Assembly (NCBI RefSeq): GCF_018283675.1
Contig: NZ_JAGVRK010000001.1
Span: 3,224,001 to 3,288,000, forward strand
Origin: Metabacillus flavus
Lineage (GTDB): Bacteria; Bacillota; Bacilli; Bacillales; Bacillaceae
DNA: 64,000 nt
Direction: 5' to 3'
Below, piece after piece: positions 17,787-25,814 of the stretch. Each line of letters opens with the position of its first letter. Position 1 is the stretch's first letter. The position numbers were made by a program, and so were the translations under genes. The notes under the pieces are model-generated. The model ran no database searches, was not told the origin of the DNA, and worked only from the letters and a program-made list of their open reading frames with translations.

Positions 17787-18425
17787 TTGAAGTACAAATT
17801 ATATTCATACCGCCATGGTCTTCAAAATCTGGAAACAGACCCAGAGTTTACAGAAACTTGGAAAGAAATTACGAATGCAATAACTAACATTAGTGATGAA
17901 ATGCTAATAGACCTACATCAAAGTAAATATATTCAATCAAATAAAAGTATATCAAAAGCAATAAACAAACTGCTCAGCTTACAATTGTCCCATATGCAAT
18001 GGAAAACTGAAAGTTATATTTTTAAAGAGAATAAATATAAAAACAAGGCTTGGCGTCTTGATTTCGCTAAAGAAAGTATCTCTCTTGAAGTTGCTTTCAA
18101 TCATAGTGGAACAATCGCATGGAATCTAATGAAACCTGTAATAGCTGGAGAACTAAATCATGTTCAAAAAGCTGTTCAGACAAAAATAGGAGTAATTATA
18201 TGCGCCACTAACGAATTGAGAGACTTAGGTGGCTTCGATAACGCTATCGGTACTTATGAAAAGTACATTGACCATCTAATCCCATTACGTAGCCAATTAT
18301 CTGTACCACTTGTTATTGTAGGGCTTGAGAAGCCTGAAAGTTTCTACATCGAGAAGTATAAGATTAGTAAAACCGAAACAAGAGGAAGAATTAGATACTA
18401 TGATGAAGTTACAGGTCTTGTTTAA
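17787..18425 (+). CDS. BglII/BstYI-family type II restriction endonuclease
   Basis: 212 residues. The core (WRLDFAKESISLEVAFNHSG) gives D92, eight residues, then E101-V-A103. BglII has D, eight residues, E-x-Q, so here the third active-site position is Ala instead of Gln. Downstream blocks (NLMKPVIAGELNHVQKAVQT, GGFDNAIGTYEKYI, VPLVIVGLE) look like those of this restriction family. The TTG at 17787 has AGGAGG seven bases upstream; the GTG at 17748 does not. It is divergent from the methyltransferase with a 141-bp gap and no controller gene. A hairpin at 18460-18483 ends it. Confidence 0.75.
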   Translation: MKYKLYSYRHGLQNLETDPEFTETWKEITNAITNISDEMLIDLHQSKYIQSNKSISKAINKLLSLQLSHMQWKTESYIFKENKYKNKAWRLDFAKESISLEVAFNHSGTIAWNLMKPVIAGELNHVQKAVQTKIGVIICATNELRDLGGFDNAIGTYEKYIDHLIPLRSQLSVPLVIVGLEKPESFYIEKYKISKTETRGRIRYYDEVTGLV

Positions 18426-18459
18426 TCTCACAATACTAACAAAGTATCATCTACACAGA

Positions 18460-18487
18460 AGCCGCCTATTGCAGTAGGTGGCTTTTT
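18460..18487 (+). terminator. Terminator of the BglII-like endonuclease gene
   Basis: AGCCGCCTA pairs with TAGGTGGCT (one G-T pair) around TTGCAG, followed by TTTTT. Confidence 0.85.
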
Positions 18488-18655
18488 GTATTTCGTGTTA
18501 ACTTTCTGACATAATCTTTTTATTTAATTCTCTTTTCTAGTTATCGCATCAGAAAATGTTCCAGCAACCCTGTGCTTAGTCATAGTTACCTCCACTACTT
18601 TTTTAGTGTACCAATTAATTTCCTCTATTGAGGTCATTCCATAGAATTTTCATGA

Positions 18656-19696
18656 TTAGACTCCACCCTTTCTTTTTCTAAGATTGTTTATGGGTGAGAA
18701 CTCATCATGTCTTGACCGCATATCCGATATGTCCATCTGTATATACCTTCGCATAGTTCGGATATCTGTCCAACCACCCATCTTTTGCAATGTGAATGCG
18801 TCACAACCGTTGAGAATCATGTTCTTCGCCCATGTATGCCTGTACACATGGGCTGTAACTTTCTTCTTTTCGACTCCAGCTTGTTCCGCATGATACTTCA
18901 ATCTTTTATTTAGTTGGTTAGCTGCAAGAGGTTCACCGTAAGTGGATAAGAAAATCCTATCAACCCTAAAATGTTTTTCGTTTTCCGTTATTAAATGGAG
19001 AATCAACTTCATTACATATGCTGAAATAGGTACAATTCTGGGTCTTCTGTTTTTATTATGAACACCATTTAGTGTGATGAATCTGGTAGAAAAATCGATG
19101 TCAGCTGCTTTCAAGTTCACGAGTTCACTGATTCTCAATCCACTATCTAACAATAAGTTAATGGCGACAAAATCTCTGAAACCTACATAATTTCGTTGAT
19201 TAGGCTGTTGAAGTATAGCCTTTACATCAGTATCCGAGAGGCAATTTGTTAAATCAATATCTTGTTTGAGTTGTCTCACCTTATCCATTGGATTCACTTC
19301 AATTAATTCTTCTCTCTCCAAATGATTGAACATGGAACGGTAAACACGCAATCGAATGTTAATCGTAGTTTCCTTTAATCCAATGGATTGTTTGCTGGAA
19401 TCAATAAACTTGTGACCCGTGTAACGTACGGCATCGTATTTTAAATAGTTCACATAGTTACGAATCATTTCCGTCGTAATCTGGTCAATAGTCTGAACGT
19501 TTTCATAATTGTTCAACATCCATTCGGTGAAGTACCCCCAAGTTTTGATGTAATCTGTAACGGTTCTCTCTCGAATACCTTCCGCCTTCTTACCAGCAAT
19601 AACTATGTTTAATGCTTCCTGAAGAGGCAATATCGGGTATTTCTTTGAGCTCATCAGCTCCCCAACTTGTTTTCTTTTTTTCCGATTCAAAGCCAA
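18656..19696 (-). CDS. int: Tyrosine recombinase (island integrase)
   Basis: 346 residues. An N-terminal SAM-like core-binding domain (about 20-130) precedes the catalytic domain. Catalytic set: R188 (DSGLRISEL), H283 and R286 (HVYRHTWAK), W309 in place of the second His (GGWTDIRT), and the nucleophile Y318 (MRRYIQM). The TTG at 19696 is chosen because AAGGAGG lies eight bases upstream; an upstream GTG has no spacing for it. The gene lies 217 bp inside the right repeat, the classical integrase position. It should catalyse exchange between the yutM 3' end and the island's attachment site. Confidence 0.94.
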   Translation of the reverse strand: MALNRKKRKQVGELMSSKKYPILPLQEALNIVIAGKKAEGIRERTVTDYIKTWGYFTEWMLNNYENVQTIDQITTEMIRNYVNYLKYDAVRYTGHKFIDSSKQSIGLKETTINIRLRVYRSMFNHLEREELIEVNPMDKVRQLKQDIDLTNCLSDTDVKAILQQPNQRNYVGFRDFVAINLLLDSGLRISELVNLKAADIDFSTRFITLNGVHNKNRRPRIVPISAYVMKLILHLITENEKHFRVDRIFLSTYGEPLAANQLNKRLKYHAEQAGVEKKKVTAHVYRHTWAKNMILNGCDAFTLQKMGGWTDIRTMRRYIQMDISDMRSRHDEFSPINNLRKRKGGV

Positions 19697-19913
19697 AGGA
19701 AAAACCTCCTTATCAGTGAAATTGGTATTCACCGTTAAGAAGGTCGTAATTTGTAACCTAAATGAACTGACTTTACACTCGATTCAACCTTATTTCGAGG
19801 TAACGTGCAGCATGTAATCAATCTACAATAATCCACCCGTTTGAATCGATGGACTCAACCGATGATTTCCAACCCAACGTTCAGCAATAAACCGTTGAAA
19901 ACGTTGATATACC
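19697..19913. promoter_or_regulatory. Integrase upstream region with dyads, possible arm-type sites
   Basis: 217 bp between the integrase start and the right repeat. It contains CGATTCAA (19780-19787) and its complement TTGAATCG (19841-19848). A second dyad, CAACGTT and AACGTTG, lies between about 19878 and 19906 with GTTGAAAACGTTG. These may be integrase arm sites or an autoregulatory operator. Confidence 0.45.
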
Positions 19914-20053
19914 TCAGCACTCTTCCGGTGTACCCTTATTCGTCGCCGTCACAAACGATGACCCGCAGCCGCATGAGGCAATCGCATTAGGATTGTCGAT
20001 GGTAAAGCCGCCGCCCATCATGGATTGTTTGAAGTCGATCACGGTGCCTTTTA
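19914..20053 (-). repeat. Right island attachment repeat (inside intact yutM)
   Basis: Partner of 3833-3972 with three mismatches, all at third codon positions near the 3' end of yutM. This copy was probably brought in by the island and now supplies the end of the working gene. Confidence 0.93.
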
Positions 20054-20276
20054 AAGCAGGTGCACTTTCTTTATCGATTAGGACAGGGATGCCGAAGAAT
20101 TCGAGTTCGACGTCGCCTTCTTGTTTTTCGTGGTCAAATCCCATTCCGTAGGAGAGTCCGCTGCAGCCTCCGCCTTTGATTCCAACGCGGAGGAAGGCAT
20201 TTTCTTCTTCGTGTTCTTTCATCATGTCTTTTATTTGAAAGGATGCTGCTTCTGTAATTGTAATAATCTCAGCCAT
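19914..20276 (-). CDS. yutM: A-type iron-sulfur cluster carrier (HesB/IscA family, YutM/ErpA-like)
   Basis: 120 residues. Small scaffold/carrier that passes Fe-S clusters from the Suf machinery to target proteins. Three conserved cysteines are present: one in GGGCSGLSYG (about residue 38) and the CGCG pair near the C-terminus. ATG 20276 follows AAAAAGGAGTGATCAC. The gene is the integration target of the island: its last 46 codons lie in the attachment repeat and were replaced with synonymous changes only, so the product is unchanged. The sufCDSUB operon is at 49-54 kb. Confidence 0.95.
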   Translation of the reverse strand: MAEIITITEAASFQIKDMMKEHEEENAFLRVGIKGGGCSGLSYGMGFDHEKQEGDVELEFFGIPVLIDKESAPALKGTVIDFKQSMMGGGFTIDNPNAIASCGCGSSFVTATNKGTPEEC

Positions 20277-20348
20277 GTGATCACTCCTTTTTATAAATGG
20301 CTATAGGTTAAGTATACATGGTGAGTTGGTTAGACTCAAATACTTGAG

Positions 20349-21206
20349 CTAGCGGATATGGTACGTGCCTTCAGCGATGACTTCTGCGGGGCCGGTCATT
20401 AGGACATTTCCTTGTTCGGTCCAATTAATGATGAGATCTCCGCCTGCCAGGTGGACGATGATGTCTTCTCCTCTTGGGGATTTTCCATTTAATACGGATG
20501 CGACGGCAGCGGCGCATGCTCCTGTTCCGCATGCCTGTGTGATGCCGGATCCTCTTTCCCATACCCGAAAATTCAGTTCGTTTTGGTTCACTACTTCGAT
20601 AAATTCGACGTTGATTCCGTCATGGAATCTCGGATCTTTTTCAACGGATGGGCCCAGTGTGGTTAGTGGGGCTTTTTGAATATCATCTATATAAAAAATA
20701 ATATGTGGATTTCCCATTGATAGTGCGGTTATCTCATAAGTTTCTCCTTGGAAGAGCATGTTTTCCGCTATTACCGTCTCTTCAGGGACTCCATCCATTG
20801 GAATGTCTTTTTTTTGAAGTCTTGGTTTTCCCATATCCACGGTTACTGCTTGAACCTGATTATGGCTTAAATGAATCTTGGCTTCTACTAAACCGGATAG
20901 TGTTTCAATTTTGAAGACAGTTTCAGATACAAGCTGATGTTCATAGGCGTACTTTGCGACGCATCTTAATCCGTTTCCGCAGTTCAAGGCCTCCGAGCCG
21001 TCATTATTGAATATACGCATTTTGACTGGAGCCTGTTCGGATGGACAAATGAGGATCATTCCATCGGATCCTATTCCCGTGTAGGGATTGGCAACCTCTC
21101 TTGCAAGCCTGGGCAGATCCGCTTCATTTAGGTTTTCTTCGAACATGTTGACATAAATATAATTGTTGCCGAGTCCATGCATTTTGGTAAATTGAAAGGT
21201 CTCCAT
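20349..21206 (-). CDS. dapF: Diaminopimelate epimerase
   Basis: 285 residues, normal length. Converts LL- to meso-diaminopimelate for lysine and peptidoglycan synthesis without a cofactor, using two cysteines. Both are present: C76 in [10 protein letters not shown] and C226 in TQACGTGAC. The N-terminal KMHGLGNNY is typical. ATG 21206 follows GGAGGACGGAAA. It lies 72 bp upstream of yutM on the same strand and may be co-transcribed with it. Confidence 0.97.
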   Translation of the reverse strand: METFQFTKMHGLGNNYIYVNMFEENLNEADLPRLAREVANPYTGIGSDGMILICPSEQAPVKMRIFNNDGSEALNCGNGLRCVAKYAYEHQLVSETVFKIETLSGLVEAKIHLSHNQVQAVTVDMGKPRLQKKDIPMDGVPEETVIAENMLFQGETYEITALSMGNPHIIFYIDDIQKAPLTTLGPSVEKDPRFHDGINVEFIEVVNQNELNFRVWERGSGITQACGTGACAAAVASVLNGKSPRGEDIIVHLAGGDLIINWTEQGNVLMTGPAEVIAEGTYHIR

Positions 21207-21298
21207 TTTCCGTCCTCCAAAAAAATGATTTCTATAAGTATAAAGTTTGCGGAGGCGGTCTACAATAGGAATATCCCCCGTTTGAATAGAACGATAAG

Positions 21299-21332
21299 AA
21301 CTCCTTGCGACTTTAGTAAGGAGTTTTTATTT
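21299..21332 (+). terminator. Orphan terminator or attenuator upstream of the DUF2225 gene
   Basis: AACTCCTT (21299-21306) pairs with AAGGAGTT (21318-21325), followed by a T-rich tail on the plus strand only. No plus-strand gene precedes it, so it would end a short RNA or act as an attenuator before the gene at 21425. Confidence 0.6.
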
Positions 21333-21424
21333 TTTCTGTTTAGCTGGATTATAGAATATTGAAGTTCCGACGGTTATTTATGGTATAATAGAACTACTTT
21401 ATTGGATCCGAAAGGAGATCGAGA

Positions 21425-22114
21425 ATGGAAATTGCTCATTTATATGACAAAAATACTACTTGCGTTCTTTGCAATACTTCCTTCAAGACTAAAAAGCTCC
21501 GTTCCTCATTCATCCGCATTGAGTTCAATGATTCGGATTTTTACTCTAAATACAGATTAGAGAGCTGCAATCCGCTCCTTTACTATGTAACGGTGTGCCC
21601 GAATTGCGGGTTCTCTTTTTCTGAAGAATTTTCTCCTCATTTATCCGTCCCAGCCAGAAAGCATTTAACTGAGCAAGTATGGAATCACTGGACAAATAAT
21701 GATTATTGCCAGGAAAGGTCGATGCAGGGTGCCCTTTCGGCTTATAAGCTTGCGATTTACTGCGCAGAACTTAAACAGGAAAAACACTCGGTAAAAGCGG
21801 GTTTGCATCACCGTTTGGCCTGGCTGTACCGTTCAGCGGGCAATGAGGATCAGGAGATGCGTTTTTTGGAGCTTGCTCTTGAGGAGTACATCCGATCTTA
21901 TATGAAGGAAGATTATGCGGGAACGAAAATGACCGAAATGAAAGTGCTCTATTTAATTGGTGAATTGAGCAGACGAATCGGAAAGGAAACTCAAGCGGTA
22001 AGGTACTTTTCCCGAATAATTGAAAATCAGAGTCAGACTCTTGAAAAGGGTCTGGTTGAAATGGCTAAGGACCGATGGCAGGAAATGAGAGATGCGAGAG
22101 CTCTTGTTCAGTAG
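21425..22114 (+). CDS. DUF2225 family protein
   Basis: 229 residues. Two zinc-type pairs at the N-terminus, CVLC (about 14-17) and CPNCGF (about 58-63), are followed by a helical region that reads like tetratricopeptide-type repeats (ALSAYKLAIYCAEL, AGLHHRLAWLYRSAG, VLYLIGELSRRIG). This is the layout of the DUF2225 family in Firmicutes, whose role is unknown. ATG 21425 follows AAAGGAGATCGAGA; a TATAAT hexamer lies about 35 bp upstream. A hairpin terminator follows. Confidence 0.8.
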   Translation: MEIAHLYDKNTTCVLCNTSFKTKKLRSSFIRIEFNDSDFYSKYRLESCNPLLYYVTVCPNCGFSFSEEFSPHLSVPARKHLTEQVWNHWTNNDYCQERSMQGALSAYKLAIYCAELKQEKHSVKAGLHHRLAWLYRSAGNEDQEMRFLELALEEYIRSYMKEDYAGTKMTEMKVLYLIGELSRRIGKETQAVRYFSRIIENQSQTLEKGLVEMAKDRWQEMRDARALVQ

Positions 22115-22121
22115 CATACAG

Positions 22122-22154
22122 AAAAGGATGACCTCGGGAGGCCATCCTTTTTAT
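22122..22154. terminator. Bidirectional terminator between DUF2225 gene and yuzB
   Basis: 14-bp stem with one A-C mismatch (22122-22135 with 22138-22151), A-rich on the left and T-rich on the right, between convergent genes. Confidence 0.85.
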
Positions 22155-22155
22155 A

Positions 22156-22392
22156 TTAGAACATCGGATTCTCTTCCAGATGCTGATAGATGTTTTCAAC
22201 GAGCTGGTCCGGGTTTTCGCCAGTTACGGCCTCACCGTTTACAAGAGCATACATGGATTCGAAGCATTTGCCGCAGTATCCAAGGCAGCCGTATTCCACG
22301 ATATCCAAGTTGGGATCCTTTTCGAGCGTTTCAAGTGCCCGCTGTGATCCGTTTGCCAGATTGCTTATGCAAAATTCAATTATCGGCTTCAT
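22156..22392 (-). CDS. yuzB: YuzB, DUF1450 family protein
   Basis: 78 residues. Conserved cysteines at CISNLANG near the N-terminus and in the [10 protein letters not shown] motif suggest a small redox or metal-binding protein, sometimes described as ferredoxin-like. Position between dapF and yutJ is as in B. subtilis. Role unknown. Confidence 0.88.
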   Translation of the reverse strand: MKPIIEFCISNLANGSQRALETLEKDPNLDIVEYGCLGYCGKCFESMYALVNGEAVTGENPDQLVENIYQHLEENPMF

Positions 22393-22558
22393 GCTATCAC
22401 CTCTCTAATTCCTTCTTATCCTACCCTTTTTCGATAAAAATCGTCAACGTTTATTGCTTATAGACTTCCAAAAGCTCTGTTCACTTTGTTACAATTAACT
22501 TAACACATTTACGTAATAAGGTTGTACTATTCAGCACTTTTACATAGTAAGTGGATAT

Positions 22559-22590
22559 TTTGCCGCGGTATATTGTGATTTTGCGGCAAA
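22559..22590. promoter_or_regulatory. Perfect 8-bp dyad upstream of yutJ
   Basis: TTTGCCGC (22559-22566) and GCGGCAAA (22583-22590) flank a 16-base AT-rich centre containing TATATT. It lies about 105 bp before the yutJ start and could be an operator. Confidence 0.5.
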
Positions 22591-22695
22591 TTCGATATAC
22601 TTTTTAGTGGCATTTTGAAAAGGTTTTCTTCAATTTTATCAATTTAGAATACTATTTTTTTATTAATTCCCGTGGGGAGAAGGGGAAATTCGCAT

Positions 22696-23763
22696 ATGAA
22701 AAATCTAGTAATTCTTGGCGGCGGGTATGGGGGAATGAGAATTCTTCAAAGACTGCTTCCAAATAACCTTCCAAATGATGTTCAGATCACCCTGGTTGAT
22801 AGAAATCCCTATCACTGCCTGAAAACGGAATACTACGCGCTGGCAGCCGGAACGATTTCTGATCACCACATCCGGGTGGATTTTCCAGAGCATGAAAATC
22901 TGACTCATAAGTATGGGGAAGTCGCTTCTATTAACCGGAAAGAAAAAGAAATTGTGTTCACAAATGGAGAAACGCTTGGCTATGATGATCTTGTAGTGGG
23001 TCTTGGCTGTGAAGATAAGTATCATGCCGTCCCTGGAGCACAGGAATATTCATACAGCATTCAGACGATTGATCAGTCCCGTAAGACGTATCGGGAGGTC
23101 AATGACCTGCCTGCAGGTGCAATCGTTTCCATAGTGGGAGCAGGTTTAAGCGGAGTTGAATTGGCAAGTGAACTGCGAGAGAGCCGTAAAGATTTAAAAA
23201 TCAAACTTTTTGACCGCGGGGCAACGATCCTTTCAATGTTCCCGGAAAGACTTAGCCGCTATGTACAGGGCTGGTTTGAGGATCATGGGGTTGAAATTAT
23301 TAATGGTGCAAACATTACAAAGGTTGAGCCGAATATCGTTTACAATCACAATGAACCCGTTCATAGTGATGTGATCGTTTGGACGGCCGGGATTCAGCCG
23401 AGTAAAATTGTTCGTGAATTGGATGTTGAAAAGGATACGCAAGGCCGTGTCGTGTTAACTCCGCAGCATTATATTCCGAATGATAAGAGCGTATTTGTCG
23501 TTGGAGATTGCGCTTCTCTGCCTTATGCTCCAAGCGCCCAGCTTGCAGAAGCGCAGGCTGAACAAATTGTTGTTGTTTTACTGAAACGGTGGAAAAACGA
23601 ACCGGAACCTGAATCATTCCCGCAATTTAAGCTTAAAGGCATTTTAGGATCGCTCGGTAAAAAGCATGGCTTTGGATTGCTCAATGAAAAGCCGCTTATG
23701 GGCCGGGTTCCGCGCTTGCTTAAATCAGGGATTTTGTGGATGTACAAGTTTCATAGAGGGTAA
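22696..23763 (+). CDS. yutJ: Type II NADH dehydrogenase-like flavoprotein (YutJ)
   Basis: 355 residues. N-terminal FAD motif (NLVILGGGYGG), central NAD(P)H motif (SIVGAGLSGVELA, around residue 150), and the C-terminal FAD contact (FVVGDCASLPYAPSAQLAEAQ). Same family as the enzyme at the window start, but shorter and with no obvious C-terminal membrane helix, so the electron acceptor is uncertain. ATG 22696 is chosen for the GGGGAGAAGGGG site ten bases upstream; an in-frame GTG at 22672 overlaps it. Monocistronic by context. Confidence 0.9.
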   Translation: MKNLVILGGGYGGMRILQRLLPNNLPNDVQITLVDRNPYHCLKTEYYALAAGTISDHHIRVDFPEHENLTHKYGEVASINRKEKEIVFTNGETLGYDDLVVGLGCEDKYHAVPGAQEYSYSIQTIDQSRKTYREVNDLPAGAIVSIVGAGLSGVELASELRESRKDLKIKLFDRGATILSMFPERLSRYVQGWFEDHGVEIINGANITKVEPNIVYNHNEPVHSDVIVWTAGIQPSKIVRELDVEKDTQGRVVLTPQHYIPNDKSVFVVGDCASLPYAPSAQLAEAQAEQIVVVLLKRWKNEPEPESFPQFKLKGILGSLGKKHGFGLLNEKPLMGRVPRLLKSGILWMYKFHRG

Positions 23764-23859
23764 TTGTTCATGGCGGAGAATACTTTCCGCCTTTTTCTTC
23801 GCTTTAAAAAAGGCTGATTTGTCATTTACAGGCTATTCATTTTAATGGAGGAGTAAAAC

Positions 23860-24348
23860 GTGAGCATTCCGGTTATAAAAGAATACGCAGATGAGTTTCA
23901 GAATGAAACAGCAGAGTTAATCCTAGCGATTCAACAGCACGAATACCAAGTTGCCATTACAAAGGAAGAGCAGCCTGATTTACTTAATATCAAAGAATTT
24001 TACCAGGCAGGTAATGGGAACTTTTGGGTAGCTGTTTATGAAAGAGAAGTAGTCGGTACGATTAGCCTGCTGGATATAGGCAGCCAGCAATTGGCATTAA
24101 GGAAGATGTTTGTGAAGAAAGAATTCAGAGGGCCAATCTTTCAAACAGCAAGTCTATTGCTGAATACTGCTTTAAAATGGGCCAAAGATAAATCAATATC
24201 AGCAATATTTCTTGGAACAGCACCACAGTTTAAAGCTGCTCATAGATTTTACGAGAAAAATGGATTTATCAGTATAAAGCTTGAGCAATTGCCGGCAAGT
24301 TTTCCTGTGTTACAGGTGGACAAGAAGTTCTGTACCTATTTGGTATAG
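23860..24348 (+). CDS. GNAT family N-acetyltransferase
   Basis: 162 residues with the GNAT pattern: a central beta strand and acetyl-CoA-binding region (MFVKKEFRGPIFQTASLLLN) and a C-terminal FYEKNGF motif. The usual R/Q-x-x-G-x-G/A loop is modified to KEFRGPIFQT, so cofactor binding may be atypical. GTG 23860 has GGAGG seven bases upstream. Substrate unknown. A MITE-like element is inserted just downstream. Confidence 0.82.
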   Translation: MSIPVIKEYADEFQNETAELILAIQQHEYQVAITKEEQPDLLNIKEFYQAGNGNFWVAVYEREVVGTISLLDIGSQQLALRKMFVKKEFRGPIFQTASLLLNTALKWAKDKSISAIFLGTAPQFKAAHRFYEKNGFISIKLEQLPASFPVLQVDKKFCTYLV

Positions 24349-24655
24349 GTGCTAGGGTTTCGCTTTTTTCAAATGGCTATGATAGAGCATGGTGTTGATT
24401 TTTAACACCTGGTGATTGGAGCGGAAGGCGTGAGACTCCTGGAGGAGCAGCGGGACAGGTGAGACCCCGCAGTGGCGAAGTTGGGAGAAGGCTCACCGCC
24501 CGCCCAAGGATAAGCGAACGCCTGCTAGCTGCAATCAACAGCCTAGTTTAACAGAGCTTTTCAAATAAGGGATTCCTTTTAAAAACCGCAAAAAAAAAGC
24601 ACTCTCATCAGAGTACTTCCCCAAACTAACTATTCATTTCACAAGGAAGTACCTG
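24349..24655. other. Intergenic region holding a MITE-like element and a terminator
   Basis: About 300 bp without a gene. The MITE fills most of it. A weak hairpin (AGCACTCTCATCAGAGTACTT, near 24597-24617) may end the minus-strand gene at 24656. Confidence 0.6.
24375..24557. mobile_element. MITE-like element, copy 1 (183 bp)
   Basis: Flanked by a 9-bp target duplication TTTTCAAAT (24366-24374 and 24558-24566). The right end reads TTTAACAGAGC; the left end (GGCTATGATAGAGC) is decayed relative to copy 2. The internal GC-rich part (GACTCC, GGGACAGGTGAGACCCCGC) is shared with copies at 48711 and 54709. Too small to code for a transposase. Confidence 0.88.
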
Positions 24656-24895
24656 TTACGCTGTAATCCATGAATACTTCTTTATTGCTTTGCTGACGGC
24701 TTTTGATTTTGATGGATCAGCTGAACTGGTATGGATTACTCCATCTTTACCTGTAACGTACACTTTGTATTGCAGCTTTCCTCTTCCGTCTTTCTCAAGA
24801 TGGATATCGATCATGCACTTGGTTTGATTAATTTCATATTCATATGTGTGATTTTTGATGACTGTATAGTTTTTTAGTGCGTTCATTTTATTCAT
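24656..24895 (-). CDS. Small hypothetical protein, DUF-type
   Basis: 79 residues, basic, with alternating strands (YTVIKNHTYEYEI, CMIDIHLEKDG, LQYKVYVTG) and a C-terminal helix. No family named. The start ATG 24895 has GAGGAGG seven bases upstream. That ribosome site is in the loop of a perfect 11-bp hairpin, so translation may be controlled. Confidence 0.65.
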   Translation of the reverse strand: MNKMNALKNYTVIKNHTYEYEINQTKCMIDIHLEKDGRGKLQYKVYVTGKDGVIHTSSADPSKSKAVSKAIKKYSWITA

Positions 24896-24928
24896 GATAT
24901 AGCCTCCTCTAAGAAAACTATATCATGA
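24892..24928 (-). promoter_or_regulatory. Hairpin presenting the ribosome site of the 79-aa gene
   Basis: TCATGATATAG (24892-24902) is perfectly complementary to CTATATCATGA (24918-24928). In the mRNA the 15-base loop contains AGAGGAGG and the start codon lies in the 3' arm of the stem. The dyad could instead be an operator. Confidence 0.55.
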
Positions 24929-25014
24929 AATAGGTCATTTTACTTAATTATTTTTGGAAAATAAGGAGTTTAGGTAGTCGGATTTTCCCTAATTCAACAT
25001 GCTAGCACACAACT

Positions 25015-25329
25015 TTATGCCCCTTTTACGAAGCCGAGCTTTTCAAGTTCTTCGCAAATAGTTTTAAGCCTTGGACTGCCTTCTCCAACCACATTGCCGT
25101 TTATGACGACGAGGGGATAAAAATATTCGTCGTTTCGCACTTTTTCGGCCATGTCTTTTTTTGCCCCTTCAAGATCGGGGTTATAGATGTCTATATAAGA
25201 GACTTCAATGGCTTGATCAGGGTATTTTCTTAAAAGTGCTGCGCTTAGCCACTCTTGCGTTTCTTTTGATGAAGGCATGTTTACACAGCTTGGACATAAA
25301 ACTTCTGCACCATAGACTTCAATGTTCAT
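25015..25329 (-). CDS. yuzD: YuzD family (DUF1462) putative disulfide oxidoreductase
   Basis: 104 residues with a thioredoxin-like outline and a CPSC motif at about residues 12-15 (GAEVLCPSCVN), then YFYPLVVINGNVVGEG. ATG 25329 has GGAGGG upstream with good spacing; the GTG three codons earlier is too close to it. It sits beside yutI, the NifU-like carrier, as in B. subtilis, hinting at a redox role near Fe-S handling. Confidence 0.88.
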   Translation of the reverse strand: MNIEVYGAEVLCPSCVNMPSSKETQEWLSAALLRKYPDQAIEVSYIDIYNPDLEGAKKDMAEKVRNDEYFYPLVVINGNVVGEGSPRLKTICEELEKLGFVKGA

Positions 25330-25534
25330 GATTTTCACCCTCCGCGGTCAATGCTTTTCTCCATTGTATTCGATACGTGCGCTTTTTGCATATGTTTTTA
25401 ACAGACATCATTTGTCCGTATGTTTCTCAATAAAAATGTGATACAATAGGTGAAAATATGGATATTTCCGAGTCTTGGCATTCGATTTTATTGAAGTGCC
25501 GGAATATAATAGTAGCAGGAAGGAGACGATTGCT

Positions 25535-25768
25535 ATGGAAGAAAATCAAAGAGAACAAGTACAGGAAGTACTCGATAAATTGCGTCCATTTTTGCTTCGC
25601 GACGGCGGAGATTGTGAACTGGTGGATGTAGAAGATGGAATTGTAAAACTTCGTCTTTTGGGAGCTTGCGGAAGCTGCCCAAGTTCAACGATTACACTGA
25701 AGGCTGGTATTGAGCGCGCATTGCTTGAAGAAGTACCTGGTGTAGTGGAAGTTGAGCAAGTATTTTAA
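25535..25768 (+). CDS. yutI: NifU-like iron-sulfur carrier (YutI)
   Basis: 77 residues, equal to the NifU C-terminal domain. The cluster-binding pair is C45-G-S-C48 ([10 protein letters not shown]), preceded by the conserved [12 protein letters not shown]. It transiently holds a 4Fe-4S cluster for transfer to apoproteins. ATG 25535 follows AAGGAGACGATTGCT; an in-frame ATG 60 bp upstream lacks a site. Divergent from yuzD. Confidence 0.94.
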   Translation: MEENQREQVQEVLDKLRPFLLRDGGDCELVDVEDGIVKLRLLGACGSCPSSTITLKAGIERALLEEVPGVVEVEQVF

Positions 25769-25773
25769 TGCAT

Positions 25774-25814
25774 AAAAAGAAGCCTCCGGTTTTGGCCGGG
25801 GGCTTCTTTTTTTT
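25774..25814. terminator. Bidirectional terminator between yutI and yuxL
   Basis: GAAGCCTCCGG pairs with CCGGGGGCTTC (one wobble) around TTTTGG, with A-run and T-run on the two sides. Confidence 0.9.

Larger units (their letters stand above)
3833..19913. mobile_element. 16,081-bp genomic island integrated in the 3' end of yutM
   Basis: The segment is bounded by 140-bp direct repeats (3833-3972 and 19914-20053) exactly 16,081 bp apart. They match the last 46 codons plus stop of yutM. A tyrosine integrase lies at the right end facing inward, the usual layout for 3'-end integrators. Cargo is AT-rich and unlike the backbone: nuclease, HNH protein, helicase-like protein, serine recombinase and a restriction-modification module. 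No conjugation, capsid or packaging genes are visible, so it is neither a complete ICE nor a prophage. It could move with help from another element, or be an integrated plasmid-like unit. Confidence 0.93.

Noticed and set aside
3833..19913. Prophage or complete conjugative element
   Set aside because: No capsid, tail, terminase, relaxase or type IV secretion genes were recognised between the repeats.
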